Notes: generated from the letters alone by a model not told the origin. 64,000 nucleotides of DNA from an uncultured Peptoniphilus sp. (GCF_943913915.1 NZ_CALUAA010000007.1:22567-86566); one strand, 5' to 3'; counted from the stretch's first letter, positions 42,605 through 51,706 are shown. Translations and numbers: made by a program.

Positions 42605-45013
42605 ATGAAAGCATATGATCCGAAACAAATAGAAAAGAAATGGCAAGACTTTTGGGATGAGCATGAAACCTATAAGGCCACTTTAGAGCCGGGTAAAAAG
42701 AAATTTTATCCCTTAGTAGAATTTCCCTATCCTTCGGGCCAGGGCCTACACGTCGGCCATCCGAGACCTTATACCGCCCTTGATATCGTAGCCCGTAAAA
42801 GACGTTATGAAGGTGAAAATGTAATCTTTACAATGGGTTGGGACGCCTTCGGCCTTCCGACGGAGAACTATGCGATAAAAAACAAGATCCATCCGAGGAT
42901 CGTAACTGAACGAAACATTGCCAACTTTAAAAAACAATTAAAGAGTTTGGGTTTCAGTTTCGATTGGAGCCGTGAAATTAACACGACGGACCCGAAATAT
43001 TATCGTTGGACGCAATGGCTTTTCCTGCAATTATTTAAGCGCGGTCTCGCTTATAAAGAAGAGATGCCCGTCAACTGGTGTCCCTCCTGTAAAGTCGGTC
43101 TTGCCAATGAAGAAGTCGTCGGCGGTAAATGTGAGCGCTGCGGCACGGTTGTAAAGCATCGTCGGCGCAGTCAATGGATGCTTCGCATTACAGAGTATGC
43201 TGATCGTCTGCTCGAAGGACTTGATACGGTTGATTTTATCGAGCCTGTTAAAATTCAGCAACGAAACTGGATCGGAAAGAGCGTGGGAGCTGAAATCCAC
43301 TTTAAAGTAAAAGACACCGATGAAGTGCTCCACGTCTTCACGACGCGTCCCGACACGCTTTTCGGTGCAACTTATATGGTCGTCGCACCGGAACATCCGC
43401 TTGTAAAAGATTACGCTCATAAGATCGAAAATATGGATGAGGTAAAGGCATATCTTTCGGAAGTTGAAAAGAAATCCGATTTCGAACGGACTGAGTTGTC
43501 TAAAGAAAAGACCGGCGTTCCTCTTAAGGGCCTTGTAGGCATCAATCCTGCTAATGGAAAAGAAATTCCCATTTGGATTTCCGATTATGTCTTAATGACC
43601 TATGGTACCGGCGCCATTATGTCGGTTCCCGGTCACGACCAAAGAGACTGGGAGTTTGCCAAAAAGTTCGATCTACCTATCATTCCCGTTATCGACGGTG
43701 GAAATGTCGAGGAAGAAGCCTATACCGATGTAACCGAAGGCATTATGATCAACTCCGATTTTCTTAACGGAAAGTCCGTGGAAGACGCTATCGAAACTAT
43801 GATCCAATGGATTACAGAAAAGGGCTTGGGTAAGAAGCAAACGAACTATAAGTTGAGAGACTGGCTCTTTTCGAGACAACGCTACTGGGGAGAACCGATT
43901 CCCTTGATCCATTGCGACGATTGCGGTTGGGTTCCCGTCCCGGAAGAAGAGCTCCCCTTGGAACTTCCTGACGTGGAGAATTACGAACCGACTGACAACG
44001 GACAAAGCCCGCTTTCAGAAGTAGAGGACTGGGTGAACACTACCTGTCCGAAATGCGGAAAGCCTGCAAAGAGAGAAACCGACACCATGCCTCAATGGGC
44101 CGGCAGCAGTTGGTATTATTTACGCTATACAGATCCCGATAACGACGAGTCCCTGGCATCAAAAGAAGCCCTCGAATACTTTATGCCCGTCGATTGGTAT
44201 AACGGCGGGATGGAACACACCACACTTCACTTACTGTATTCACGCTTCTGGCATAAATTCCTCTACGACATCGGTGTCGTTACAACCGAAGAACCCTATC
44301 AAAAACGCACGAGCCACGGCATGATCTTAGGGGAAGACGGCGGAAAGATGAGCAAGAGCCGCGGAAATGTCGTAAATCCCGATGACATCGTCGATCGCTT
44401 CGGCGCCGATACGCTGAGGACTTATGAAATGTTTATCGGTGACTTTGAAAAATCCGTGCCTTGGTCTGAAAACGGCGTAAAAGGTTGCAGACGCTTTTTG
44501 GAAAGAGTTTGGTACTTGGCCGAAGATGTAAAAGACGGCGACAGCTATCGCAAGGAATCGGAAGTACTTATGCATCAAAGCATTAAGAAGGTCAGCTACG
44601 ATTACGAACATTTAAAGGCCAACACTGCCATTGCGCAACTTATGACCATGGTGAATTTTTTCCAAAAAGAAGGTGTTAATCGAAAAGAATTTAAAGATTT
44701 CCTCATTCTTTTAAATCCCGTAGCACCCCATATGACTGAAGAACTTTGGGAAATGCTCGATTTCGGTGGCAATTTATGCGATACGCACTGGCCGAAATAT
44801 GACGAGGGCAAGACCGTAGAAGATGTTATTGAAGTTCCCGTTCAATTTAACGGTAAAGTACGCTATAAAGTAGTTTTAAATCGTAAGGCATCTCAAGAAG
44901 AAGCTTTTAAGGTTGTACGCGAACACGAAGATTTTGCGAAACAAACAGAAGGCAAGACCGTCGTTAAAGAAATTTACGTACCCGGTAAAATTTTAAACGT
45001 CGTCATCAAATAA
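42605..45013 (+). CDS. leuS: Leucyl-tRNA synthetase
   Basis: 802 residues, class Ia. HIGH-type motif in PYPSGQGLHVGHPRP (about 42-56), a zinc-like Cys set in WCPSCKVGLANEEV and CERCG, the CP1 editing domain with TTRPDTLFGATYMVVAPEHP, a second Cys group CDDCGWVPVPEEELP, and KMSKSRGN near 575. The frame extends nine codons upstream inside the asnS end, but AAAGGG and homology favour this ATG. No T-box is visible ahead of it. Confidence 0.95.
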   Translation: MKAYDPKQIEKKWQDFWDEHETYKATLEPGKKKFYPLVEFPYPSGQGLHVGHPRPYTALDIVARKRRYEGENVIFTMGWDAFGLPTENYAIKNKIHPRIVTERNIANFKKQLKSLGFSFDWSREINTTDPKYYRWTQWLFLQLFKRGLAYKEEMPVNWCPSCKVGLANEEVVGGKCERCGTVVKHRRRSQWMLRITEYADRLLEGLDTVDFIEPVKIQQRNWIGKSVGAEIHFKVKDTDEVLHVFTTRPDTLFGATYMVVAPEHPLVKDYAHKIENMDEVKAYLSEVEKKSDFERTELSKEKTGVPLKGLVGINPANGKEIPIWISDYVLMTYGTGAIMSVPGHDQRDWEFAKKFDLPIIPVIDGGNVEEEAYTDVTEGIMINSDFLNGKSVEDAIETMIQWITEKGLGKKQTNYKLRDWLFSRQRYWGEPIPLIHCDDCGWVPVPEEELPLELPDVENYEPTDNGQSPLSEVEDWVNTTCPKCGKPAKRETDTMPQWAGSSWYYLRYTDPDNDESLASKEALEYFMPVDWYNGGMEHTTLHLLYSRFWHKFLYDIGVVTTEEPYQKRTSHGMILGEDGGKMSKSRGNVVNPDDIVDRFGADTLRTYEMFIGDFEKSVPWSENGVKGCRRFLERVWYLAEDVKDGDSYRKESEVLMHQSIKKVSYDYEHLKANTAIAQLMTMVNFFQKEGVNRKEFKDFLILLNPVAPHMTEELWEMLDFGGNLCDTHWPKYDEGKTVEDVIEVPVQFNGKVRYKVVLNRKASQEEAFKVVREHEDFAKQTEGKTVVKEIYVPGKILNVVIK

Positions 45014-45042
45014 TTGACAGTGCGCTTTCTTTAGAGTATCTT
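45014..45042 (+). promoter_or_regulatory. Promoter of the Rrf2-family gene
   Basis: TTGACA (45014-45019), 17 nt, TATCTT (45037-45042). Confidence 0.65.
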
Positions 45043-45060
45043 ATTCATATAGAATTACTC
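45034..45060 (+). promoter_or_regulatory. Candidate Rrf2 operator
   Basis: Imperfect inverted repeat GAGTA..ATTC-ATATA-GAAT-TACTC covering the -10 and start region. Rrf2/IscR regulators commonly repress their own promoter; binding here is inferred. Confidence 0.3.
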
Positions 45061-45080
45061 GGAATTAAGGAGGTGAAGAC

Positions 45081-45479
45081 ATGAAGTTATCGACAAGAGG
45101 CCGTTACGGTCTTATGGCCATGTCCCATTTAGCGAACAACTACGGAGGCGGACCCCTTTCGGTCAATTATATTGCGGAAAGGGAAGGGCTCAGCGTGGCT
45201 TATTTAGAACAATTGTTTTCACGCTTAAAAAAACACAATTTAGTAAAGAGTATTCGAGGGGCTCAAGGAGGCTATGTGCTTACCGAGTCTCCCGAAAATA
45301 TCGCCATTGGCGATGTGATCGAAGCATTGGAAGGCGAAATGTCTTTTTCTTGTTGCAGCGGCGACGAGGCTCATCATTGCGATCGAGGACAAGACTGCTC
45401 GGCTAAGACGATTTTGGATCGCATCCAAGAAGAAGTTGACGATGTCTTATACTCTATGACGCTTGAAGACATGAGGTAA
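45081..45479 (+). CDS. Rrf2 family (IscR-like) transcriptional regulator
   Basis: 132 residues. Winged helix-turn-helix opening MKLSTRGRYGLMAM, with AEREGLSVAYLEQLFSRLKKHNLVKSIRGAQGGY. Cysteines at 91, 92, 100 and 106 (SCC..HC..DC) resemble the [2Fe-2S] ligand triplet of IscR. In many Firmicutes this gene leads iscS-iscU-mnmA; none is present here. AGGAGGTG precedes the ATG. The next gene is 2 nt behind. Confidence 0.88.
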   Translation: MKLSTRGRYGLMAMSHLANNYGGGPLSVNYIAEREGLSVAYLEQLFSRLKKHNLVKSIRGAQGGYVLTESPENIAIGDVIEALEGEMSFSCCSGDEAHHCDRGQDCSAKTILDRIQEEVDDVLYSMTLEDMR

Positions 45480-45481
45480 TT

Positions 45482-46723
45482 ATGATTCAGGTAGACTCTT
45501 TTTTCGATGCGGTCACCCCTAATTTTCTTGTGGTAATCCGCGGTCTATTACTAATTCTTCTTTTAGGTCTCAGTGTCTATTATTTAATCAATATCGGAAA
45601 TCAATACATCGACAAGAGCAAGCGCATTCGCTTCGATCTTAGGCGTGTAGGCCTCTTCCTGTCGGCGATCCTACTCTTTATCATTATTATTCGATATGTA
45701 TTTCATCGCTTTCCCGTCTTGCCCACGACGCTTGCGGCAATTGTGATCTCGATTATACTCGCCTATATAATCAATCCACTGGTGAGCTATTTGGAGACGA
45801 AAAAGATCTCCAGGCGATTAGGGGTACTCATTGTCTATGTAGGATTTATCTTGATCTTCGTCGTCTTGTTCCTCGTTGTATTGCCGAAGACGATACAGGA
45901 ACTTCGGAACCTCTTTACATCGCTTCCGAATTTAGTGAACGACGTGAATCTTAGAATTTTAGATTCGGCAGATCATATCGAAAAAGTAACGAATATCGAT
46001 ATGAGCCGCATTTTAAAAAATATACAAGACGGAATCGAGCAGTATCTGAATTCGATTCAAACCGGTTTAGTGGAACGATTGCGCTCCATGGCATCGGGTA
46101 TGTATGCTGCTTTCGGCAGAATGGTAAGCTTTGTCTTAGTTCTGATATTAACTTATTATTTTACTGTTGATAAAAATCGAATTAAGGTTAAACTTTATAA
46201 ATTAATCCCCTCGAATTATCGTTCGGATATTCTCTACCTGGGGTCTGAAATAAATGCCGCCATGTTGGAATTTGTGAAGGGTAAACTTCTATTGGCAGTC
46301 ATTGTCGGCGTGATGACGACAATCATGTTGCTGATACTCGGCGTGAATTTTGCAGTCGCCATCGGATTAATTACCATTGTCGCCGATATCATTCCCTATA
46401 TCGGACCGTTTCTGGCTTTTATTCCTGCTTTTTTCTTCTCCGTTATGGATTCCTGGACGAAAGCGATTTGGGTCAGTATTTTCTTCGTCTTTTTACAATG
46501 GGCGGAAAACAATTTATTTGCTCCGAAGATTTTAGGGAAGCGGACGGGCCTTCATCCGGCCGTTGTGCTGTTGTGTATCGTTATCGGTGGCGGGACGTTT
46601 GGTGTGATCGGTATGATTTTATCGGTTCCTGTCTTTTCGATTTTAACGATTCTCAAAAATTTTACGATGATGAAATGGCGAGATCATAAGCAGCGTAAAA
46701 ATGAAGTGAAAAAGGTACAATAA
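45482..46723 (+). CDS. AI-2E family transporter (PerM/YtvI-like membrane protein)
   Basis: 413 residues, about eight TM helices. Two N-terminal helices, the paired VFHRFPVLPTTLAAIVISIILAYI region, a long soluble helical part (LRNLFTSLPNLVND), and the family block VADIIPYIGPFLAFIPAFFF plus PKILGKRTGLHPAVVLLCIVIGGGTFGVIGMI. Family members have been linked to autoinducer export and Na+/H+ exchange; the function here is open. Coupled to the Rrf2 gene; terminator overlaps its stop. Confidence 0.87.
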   Translation: MIQVDSFFDAVTPNFLVVIRGLLLILLLGLSVYYLINIGNQYIDKSKRIRFDLRRVGLFLSAILLFIIIIRYVFHRFPVLPTTLAAIVISIILAYIINPLVSYLETKKISRRLGVLIVYVGFILIFVVLFLVVLPKTIQELRNLFTSLPNLVNDVNLRILDSADHIEKVTNIDMSRILKNIQDGIEQYLNSIQTGLVERLRSMASGMYAAFGRMVSFVLVLILTYYFTVDKNRIKVKLYKLIPSNYRSDILYLGSEINAAMLEFVKGKLLLAVIVGVMTTIMLLILGVNFAVAIGLITIVADIIPYIGPFLAFIPAFFFSVMDSWTKAIWVSIFFVFLQWAENNLFAPKILGKRTGLHPAVVLLCIVIGGGTFGVIGMILSVPVFSILTILKNFTMMKWRDHKQRKNEVKKVQ

Positions 46724-46752
46724 GCGACGGCAAGGCCGCCGCTTATTTATTT
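46720..46752 (+). terminator. Intrinsic terminator after the AI-2E family gene
   Basis: AAGCG-A-CGGC / GCCG-C-CGCTT stem with loop AAG; it includes the stop codon and ends in a T-rich run. Confidence 0.7.
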
Positions 46753-46769
46753 GAATAAAGTATTCAAAT
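46749..46769. promoter_or_regulatory. Inverted repeat abutting the alaS -35
   Basis: Perfect 9-bp arms ATTTGAATA / TATTCAAAT with AAG between, ending on the first base of the TTGACA. The position suits an operator or activator site. Regulator unknown. Confidence 0.4.
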
Positions 46770-46797
46770 TGACATTCTATACGTCCAACTTTATAAT
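46769..46797 (+). promoter_or_regulatory. Consensus promoter of alaS
   Basis: Perfect TTGACA (46769-46774), 17 nt, perfect TATAAT (46792-46797). Confidence 0.85.
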
Positions 46798-46838
46798 TTT
46801 AATCATAATCAAAACTATTCTAATCAGCGGGAGGAAAC

Positions 46839-49478
46839 ATGAAACCATTGGGATTACACGAAATTAGAAGCGCTTTCTTAGATTTCTTTGAGAGTAAAGA
46901 ACACTTGGCTTTGCCGAGCTTTTCTTTAGTTCCTCAAAATGATAAATCTCTGCTCTTAATCGGGGCGGGTATGGCGCCTATGAAAAAATATTTCACAGGA
47001 GAAGCGACACCTCCCGCATCACGGGTGTGTACATCACAAAAATGTATTCGTACAGGGGACATAGAAAATGTAGGCAAGACCGACCGACATGCTACTTTCT
47101 TTGAAATGCTCGGAAACTTTTCCTTCGGCGATTACTTTAAGCCGGAAGTCATTCCTTGGGCCTGGGAATTTTTAACGGATGTATTGGAGATCGATCCGAA
47201 ACGTTTATGGGCGACCGTTTATTTAGATGACGACGAAGCTTTTCGTATCTGGAATGAGGAGGTAGGTCTTCCCGAGGAACGGATCGTTCGCCTCGGAAAA
47301 GACGACAACTTCTGGGAACTCGCCGTAGGACCGTCCGGTCCTTGCTCGGAAATCTACTTTGATCGGGGTGAAAAACACGGCTGCGGCAACCCTGACTGTA
47401 AACCGGGATGCGAGTGTGACCGCTACATCGAGGTATGGAATCTCGTCTTTACCCAGTTTGATAAAGATGAAGAAGGAGAATATCACCCCTTGAAAAATCC
47501 CAATATAGATACAGGCATGGGTTTAGAACGTATTGCTACCGTACTACAAGATACAAATAACATTTTTGAAATTGATGCGATTCACGACATTTTGGAAGAA
47601 GTTTGTCGTATGGCAAATTACACTTACGGAACCGATGCTAAGCTGGACGAATCGATTCGTGTCATTACCGACCACATTCGCGCTATAACGTTTATGATTT
47701 CAGACTCCATCATCCCTTCCAATGAAGGAAGAGGCTATGTAGAACGGCGCTTAACACGTCGTGCGGCAAAACACGGTCGCAATCTCGGCATTCACGAGGC
47801 CTTTTTGTATAAACTTTCCGATATGGTTATCGATTCTTGGAAAGTGCAGTACAAGGAATTAGATGAAAACCGCGAGGTTATTCGTCGTGTGATCTTAAGA
47901 GAAGAGGAGCGTTTTTTAAAGACCCTCGAAACCGGTATGGATCTTCTGGAATCTGAGATCGAAAATAAAAAACGTGACGGTGCCCATGAATTTTCAGGGT
48001 CCGATGCTTTTAAACTTTACGATACCTATGGTTTCCCCGTCGATTTAACGAAGGAAATCCTTGAGGAAAACGGACTGATCCTTGATGAAATAGGATTTAA
48101 CGAGGCCATGGAAGCACAAAAAAATCGCGCGCGAGATGCTCGAGACGATTCCGATAATATCGGATGGTCAGCAGGAGGCGTTTTTGACTTCAGCGACATC
48201 GCTGAAGAGACTACTTTTGTAGGCTATGATACTCTAAATGTTAAAGATGCCGATCTTTTGCACATTATTTCAGAAGACGAGGAAGTGGAGGAACTTAAGG
48301 CGGGAGAGAAAGGTATTTTCTATCTCGATCCGACGCCCTTTTATGCTGAAAGCGGCGGCCAAATCGGCGACACCGGCGTTTTAAAAGGCGAGGATTTTAC
48401 CGTAGAAGTGGAAGATACGCAAAAGACGAAGGGCGGCCATATCTACTGTATCGGGAAAGTCGTAGACGGTATTGCAAAGCCGGGCCAAGTGGATGGTGAT
48501 GTGGAAAAAGACAGACGTGAAATGATACGTCGAAATCACTCGGTCACCCACTTACTGCATCAAGCTCTCAAAGATGTGTTGGGCGATCACGTGAATCAGG
48601 CAGGGTCTTATGTGGCACCTTCTATGATGCGGTTTGACTTCACCCATTATGAGGGAGTTTCCGCTGAGGATATTCAAGCGGTTGAAGAGAAGGTTAATCG
48701 GAAGATTTTTGAATCTCTCCCCGTCAAAATCGAGCTTTTATCATATAAAGAAGCTAAAGCCGACGGCGCTGTCGGACTTTTTGAAAACAAATACGGTGAT
48801 GAGGTAAGGGTCGTCAGCATGGGGGATTATTCGAAAGAACTCTGTGGCGGTACTCACGTCGACAATACCTCACAAATCGGGATGTTTAAGATTTTATCGG
48901 AAAACGGAATTTCCGCCGGCGTTCGCCGTATGGAAACTGTTACCGGTCCGGGCGCATATCAATTCGTAAAGGAAAAAGATGCGCTTGCAAAAGAAACTGC
49001 TCAGATTTTAAAAACGACTGAGGGCAATACTATCGAAAAATTAAAGAGCCATTTGGAAAATGAAAAAGCTTTAGAAAAGGAACTCAATCGTTTAAATGCC
49101 GAAATCGCTAAGTCGAAGATGAAGGATTCTATGGGCGAGGTGGAAAAGATCGGCAGTATCTCTCTTATGCGTGGAAGCTTTGAAAATGTATCGGTAGAAG
49201 ATTTGCGGAATATGGCAGAAACCATGCGCGATAAAAACAATGCCGTTGTCGTCTTATCGACACTTAACGAAGGTAAGTTAAACTTTGTCTGTGCGTCTCC
49301 TAAATCAGCTATTGAAAAAGGATTTAAAGCCGGAAATATTGTAAAAGAGGTGGCAAAAATCGCAGGTGGTGGCGGAGGTGGCCGTCCCGATATGGCAACA
49401 GCCGGAGCGAAGGATCCTTCGAAGGCGAAAGAAGCCATGGATAGTGTAACAGAAATATTACAAGCTGCCGGAAAATAA
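46839..49478 (+). CDS. alaS: Alanyl-tRNA synthetase
   Basis: 879 residues, full length. Class II core: FFESKEHLALPSFSLVPQNDKSLL, TRHATFFEMLGNFSFGDYFK-like block, GRGYVERRLTRRA. Editing domain: RRNHSVTHLLHQAL (HxxxH) and CGGTHV, which bind zinc. C-terminal C-Ala domain: AGNIVKEVAKIAGGGGGGRPDMATAGAKDP. GGGAGGA upstream of the ATG. No T-box in the short leader, which instead has a strong promoter and an inverted repeat. Confidence 0.97.
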   Translation: MKPLGLHEIRSAFLDFFESKEHLALPSFSLVPQNDKSLLLIGAGMAPMKKYFTGEATPPASRVCTSQKCIRTGDIENVGKTDRHATFFEMLGNFSFGDYFKPEVIPWAWEFLTDVLEIDPKRLWATVYLDDDEAFRIWNEEVGLPEERIVRLGKDDNFWELAVGPSGPCSEIYFDRGEKHGCGNPDCKPGCECDRYIEVWNLVFTQFDKDEEGEYHPLKNPNIDTGMGLERIATVLQDTNNIFEIDAIHDILEEVCRMANYTYGTDAKLDESIRVITDHIRAITFMISDSIIPSNEGRGYVERRLTRRAAKHGRNLGIHEAFLYKLSDMVIDSWKVQYKELDENREVIRRVILREEERFLKTLETGMDLLESEIENKKRDGAHEFSGSDAFKLYDTYGFPVDLTKEILEENGLILDEIGFNEAMEAQKNRARDARDDSDNIGWSAGGVFDFSDIAEETTFVGYDTLNVKDADLLHIISEDEEVEELKAGEKGIFYLDPTPFYAESGGQIGDTGVLKGEDFTVEVEDTQKTKGGHIYCIGKVVDGIAKPGQVDGDVEKDRREMIRRNHSVTHLLHQALKDVLGDHVNQAGSYVAPSMMRFDFTHYEGVSAEDIQAVEEKVNRKIFESLPVKIELLSYKEAKADGAVGLFENKYGDEVRVVSMGDYSKELCGGTHVDNTSQIGMFKILSENGISAGVRRMETVTGPGAYQFVKEKDALAKETAQILKTTEGNTIEKLKSHLENEKALEKELNRLNAEIAKSKMKDSMGEVEKIGSISLMRGSFENVSVEDLRNMAETMRDKNNAVVVLSTLNEGKLNFVCASPKSAIEKGFKAGNIVKEVAKIAGGGGGGRPDMATAGAKDPSKAKEAMDSVTEILQAAGK

Positions 49479-49506
49479 TGTCATCAACTGATATTTGTGC
49501 TATAAT
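49478..49506 (+). promoter_or_regulatory. Promoter of ireB
   Basis: ATGTCA (49478-49483), 17 nt, TATAAT (49501-49506) with TGC extension; begins at the last base of alaS. Confidence 0.6.
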
Positions 49507-49526
49507 ACTCTTATGGAGGAGATTAT

Positions 49527-49784
49527 ATGGACAATAATCAGTTTGAAACGCATATATTTGAAAAATCAGGCGGCGATAGCGAGAAAATTCGTTCAGGAAT
49601 GACCGTAGTGTTTCATGCACTTGAGGACAAGGGATATAACCCGGTCGATCAAATTATTGGCTATATATTATCCGGAGATCCCACCTATATAACAAGTCAT
49701 CAAAATGCGCGCAGCATTATACAATCAATTGAACGTGACGAGCTTTTAGCAGAGTTGTTAAAATTCTATTTAAAAGAAGAATAG
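49527..49784 (+). CDS. ireB: IreB family regulatory phosphoprotein
   Basis: 85 residues (UPF0297). Small helical dimer; in Enterococcus it is a target of the PASTA kinase IreK. The family blocks VFHALEDKGYNPVDQIIGYILSGDPTYITSHQNARSII and ERDELLAELLKFYL are well kept. GGAGG 7 nt before the ATG. Standard position between alaS and ruvX, here separated from ruvX by one oxidoreductase gene. Confidence 0.93.
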   Translation: MDNNQFETHIFEKSGGDSEKIRSGMTVVFHALEDKGYNPVDQIIGYILSGDPTYITSHQNARSIIQSIERDELLAELLKFYLKEE

Positions 49785-49816
49785 AGATGGGCCCAGGCTC
49801 ATCTCTATTCTATTGT
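49780..49816 (+). terminator. Hairpin after ireB (probable terminator)
   Basis: 10-bp stem AATAGAGATG / CATCTCTATT including the stop codon; the T-tail is weak (CTATTGTTTAT). Confidence 0.55.
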
Positions 49817-49830
49817 TTATAAGGAGACGT

Positions 49831-50772
49831 ATGGCTATTTTAGGTAAGACGGGGATCGAAGTATCACCTTTATGTTTTGGTTCATTGACCTTTTCAAGAT
49901 TTCAAGCAAATTTATCTTTAAAAAAAGGGACGGAATTATTAGTATATGCCAGGGAAAAGGGTATTAATTTCATTGATACCGCTGAAATTTATGATAATTA
50001 CGCCTATATTCGCGAAGCCATTGAAGCATTGGGCCGCGAGGAATGGGTCATTACATCGAAGGCATATTGTTATGACGCCAAAACAGCGGAAGAAAGTGTA
50101 AAAAAGGCTCTCACTGAATTAAATACCGACTACATTGACATCTTCATGCTCCACGAACAAGAGTCACTTTTAACGCTTAAAGGACACCGTGAAGCATTGA
50201 AGCGTCTGAAACAATTTAAAGATGAGGGCATTATCCGTGCTGTGGGTATTTCCACGCACTTTATCGGGTGTGTCAATGCGACAGCTCTTTTCCCGGAAAT
50301 CGAAGTAATTCATCCCATTATTAATCGTAAGGGCGTAGGTATTCAAGATGGTACCCCTGAGCAAATGTTAAATGCTATTAAGGCGCGCCACGATAAGGGA
50401 ATCGGTATTTACTCGATGAAGGCTTTAGGCGGAGGCCATCTGATCCAGGAGAATCGAGAATCTCTTCAATGGATTCGTAAACAGGAAGGAATCGATTCTA
50501 CGGCAATCGGCATGCAATCTAAAAGTGAAATCGATTATAATGCCGATTTGTTTTTAGAGGATCGTGAAAATAAAGAAGCACTGGAAGATGTATCCGGTAA
50601 GAAACGGCATTTGATTATCGGTGATTACTGTATCGGTTGCGGAAGCTGTGAAAGACGCTGCAAGCAAAACGGTATTAACGTGATTAATGGAAAAGCTGTT
50701 CCCAATGAAAACTGTATTTTATGCGGATACTGTGCAACAGTATGCCCTGAATTTTGCATTAAAGTGATTTAA
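49831..50772 (+). CDS. Aldo/keto reductase with C-terminal [4Fe-4S] ferredoxin domain
   Basis: 313 residues. AKR barrel with catalytic residues seen in NFIDTAEIYDNY (Asp, Tyr), VITSKAY (Lys) and FMLHEQ (His). From about residue 265 there is a two-cluster ferredoxin module: CIGCGSCERRC and CILCGYCATVCPEFC. Such proteins are common in anaerobes; substrate unknown. ATG chosen because AGGAG is 4 nt upstream; the frame opens 6 codons earlier inside the hairpin. The stop abuts ruvX. It interrupts the usual ireB-ruvX pair. Confidence 0.87.
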   Translation: MAILGKTGIEVSPLCFGSLTFSRFQANLSLKKGTELLVYAREKGINFIDTAEIYDNYAYIREAIEALGREEWVITSKAYCYDAKTAEESVKKALTELNTDYIDIFMLHEQESLLTLKGHREALKRLKQFKDEGIIRAVGISTHFIGCVNATALFPEIEVIHPIINRKGVGIQDGTPEQMLNAIKARHDKGIGIYSMKALGGGHLIQENRESLQWIRKQEGIDSTAIGMQSKSEIDYNADLFLEDRENKEALEDVSGKKRHLIIGDYCIGCGSCERRCKQNGINVINGKAVPNENCILCGYCATVCPEFCIKVI

Positions 50773-51189
50773 ATGAACAGAGTATTAGGCCTGGACATAG
50801 GAAATAAAACGATCGGCGTCGCCGTTTCCGATCCCCTCGGAATTTTAGCCCAAGGGGTAACGACTATCATCAGAAGCTCTAAAGTTGAAGATGTCAAAGC
50901 TTTAAAGAACATTATTGATGAATATCATGTTGAAAAGCTGATTGTCGGACTCCCGAAAAATATGAATAATTCAATGGGGTTTCAAGCGAAACGAACGATG
51001 AATTATGCTGAATATTTAAAAGAGTCCCTCGATATTGAAATCGAGTATGTCGATGAGCGATTAACTACGGCCTCTGCCACTCGCAGCCTGATGGAAGGCG
51101 GCGTACGGCGAGAAAACAGGAAAAAACATGTAGATAAAGTGGCTGCAGTTCTTATCTTACAGACCTACTTAGATCGACAATCTCTTTAA
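50773..51189 (+). CDS. ruvX: RuvX/YqgF family Holliday junction resolvase-like nuclease
   Basis: 138 residues, RNase H-like fold. LGLDIGNKTIGVAVSDPLGILAQG at the N-terminus (first acidic residue Asp7), then VEKLIVGLPKNMNNSMG, YVDERLTTASA (Glu and Asp region) and the C-terminal KKHVDKVAAVLILQTYLD. Members act in 16S rRNA 5'-end processing or recombination. Starts directly at the stop of the aldo/keto reductase gene, so translational coupling is likely. Confidence 0.93.
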   Translation: MNRVLGLDIGNKTIGVAVSDPLGILAQGVTTIIRSSKVEDVKALKNIIDEYHVEKLIVGLPKNMNNSMGFQAKRTMNYAEYLKESLDIEIEYVDERLTTASATRSLMEGGVRRENRKKHVDKVAAVLILQTYLDRQSL

Positions 51190-51199
51190 TGGACGCCGA

Positions 51200-51219
51200 T
51201 ACAATGCCATGTCGACATG
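51200..51219 (+). promoter_or_regulatory. Possible -10 and palindrome before the Fur-family gene
   Basis: TACAAT at 51200-51205 and a perfect 12-bp palindrome CATGTCGACATG at 51208-51219, about 30 nt before the ATG. No clear -35. An autoregulatory operator is possible but unproven. Confidence 0.25.
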
Positions 51220-51247
51220 TGTGTATGTAGAAATAGGTAGGTAAGAA

Positions 51248-51706
51248 ATGCCAGCAAACGAATATAAAGATTTTTTACAAGATAAAGGTTTTAAATATAC
51301 GAAACAACGGCAAGTGGTAATGGATGTCTTTATTGACCACATCGATGAACATATGACGACAGAAGAAGTGTTTCATTATGCTTCGGAAAAAATGCCCGAG
51401 ATCGGCATTGCTACAGTATATCGCGCGGTAAGCCTTTTGGAGGAGATCGGTTTTTTAACGGCCTTGACTCTTCCTGACGGCACGACACGCTATGAACGGC
51501 GTTTGAGAGATGAAAAGCATATTCATCACCACTTAGTATGCAATCAATGCCATAAGATTACGGAAGTAAATCTAGACCTACTTGATGATTTAGAAGAAGA
51601 GATTGAACGTACGGTTCATTTCCATATAACAGATCATAATTTAAAATTCTATGGCATTTGCGAAGAATGCGGAAAGAAAATGAAAGGAGAGTCTGATGAA
51701 GACTAA
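51248..51706 (+). CDS. Fur family transcriptional regulator
   Basis: 152 residues. Winged-helix N-terminus (TKQRQVVMDVFIDHIDEHMTTEEV, IGIATVYRAVSLLEEIGF), a metal-sensing hinge with HIHHH at 91-95, and the structural zinc site C98xxC101 / C138xxC141. Which metal or stress is sensed (Fur, PerR or Zur type) cannot be settled from these residues. It precedes rnj with an 11-nt overlap, the order found in several Clostridia. Confidence 0.9.
   Translation: MPANEYKDFLQDKGFKYTKQRQVVMDVFIDHIDEHMTTEEVFHYASEKMPEIGIATVYRAVSLLEEIGFLTALTLPDGTTRYERRLRDEKHIHHHLVCNQCHKITEVNLDLLDDLEEEIERTVHFHITDHNLKFYGICEECGKKMKGESDED

Noticed and set aside
49001..49438. 145-codon minus-strand frame inside alaS
   Set aside because: Antisense shadow of the AlaRS C-terminal domain.
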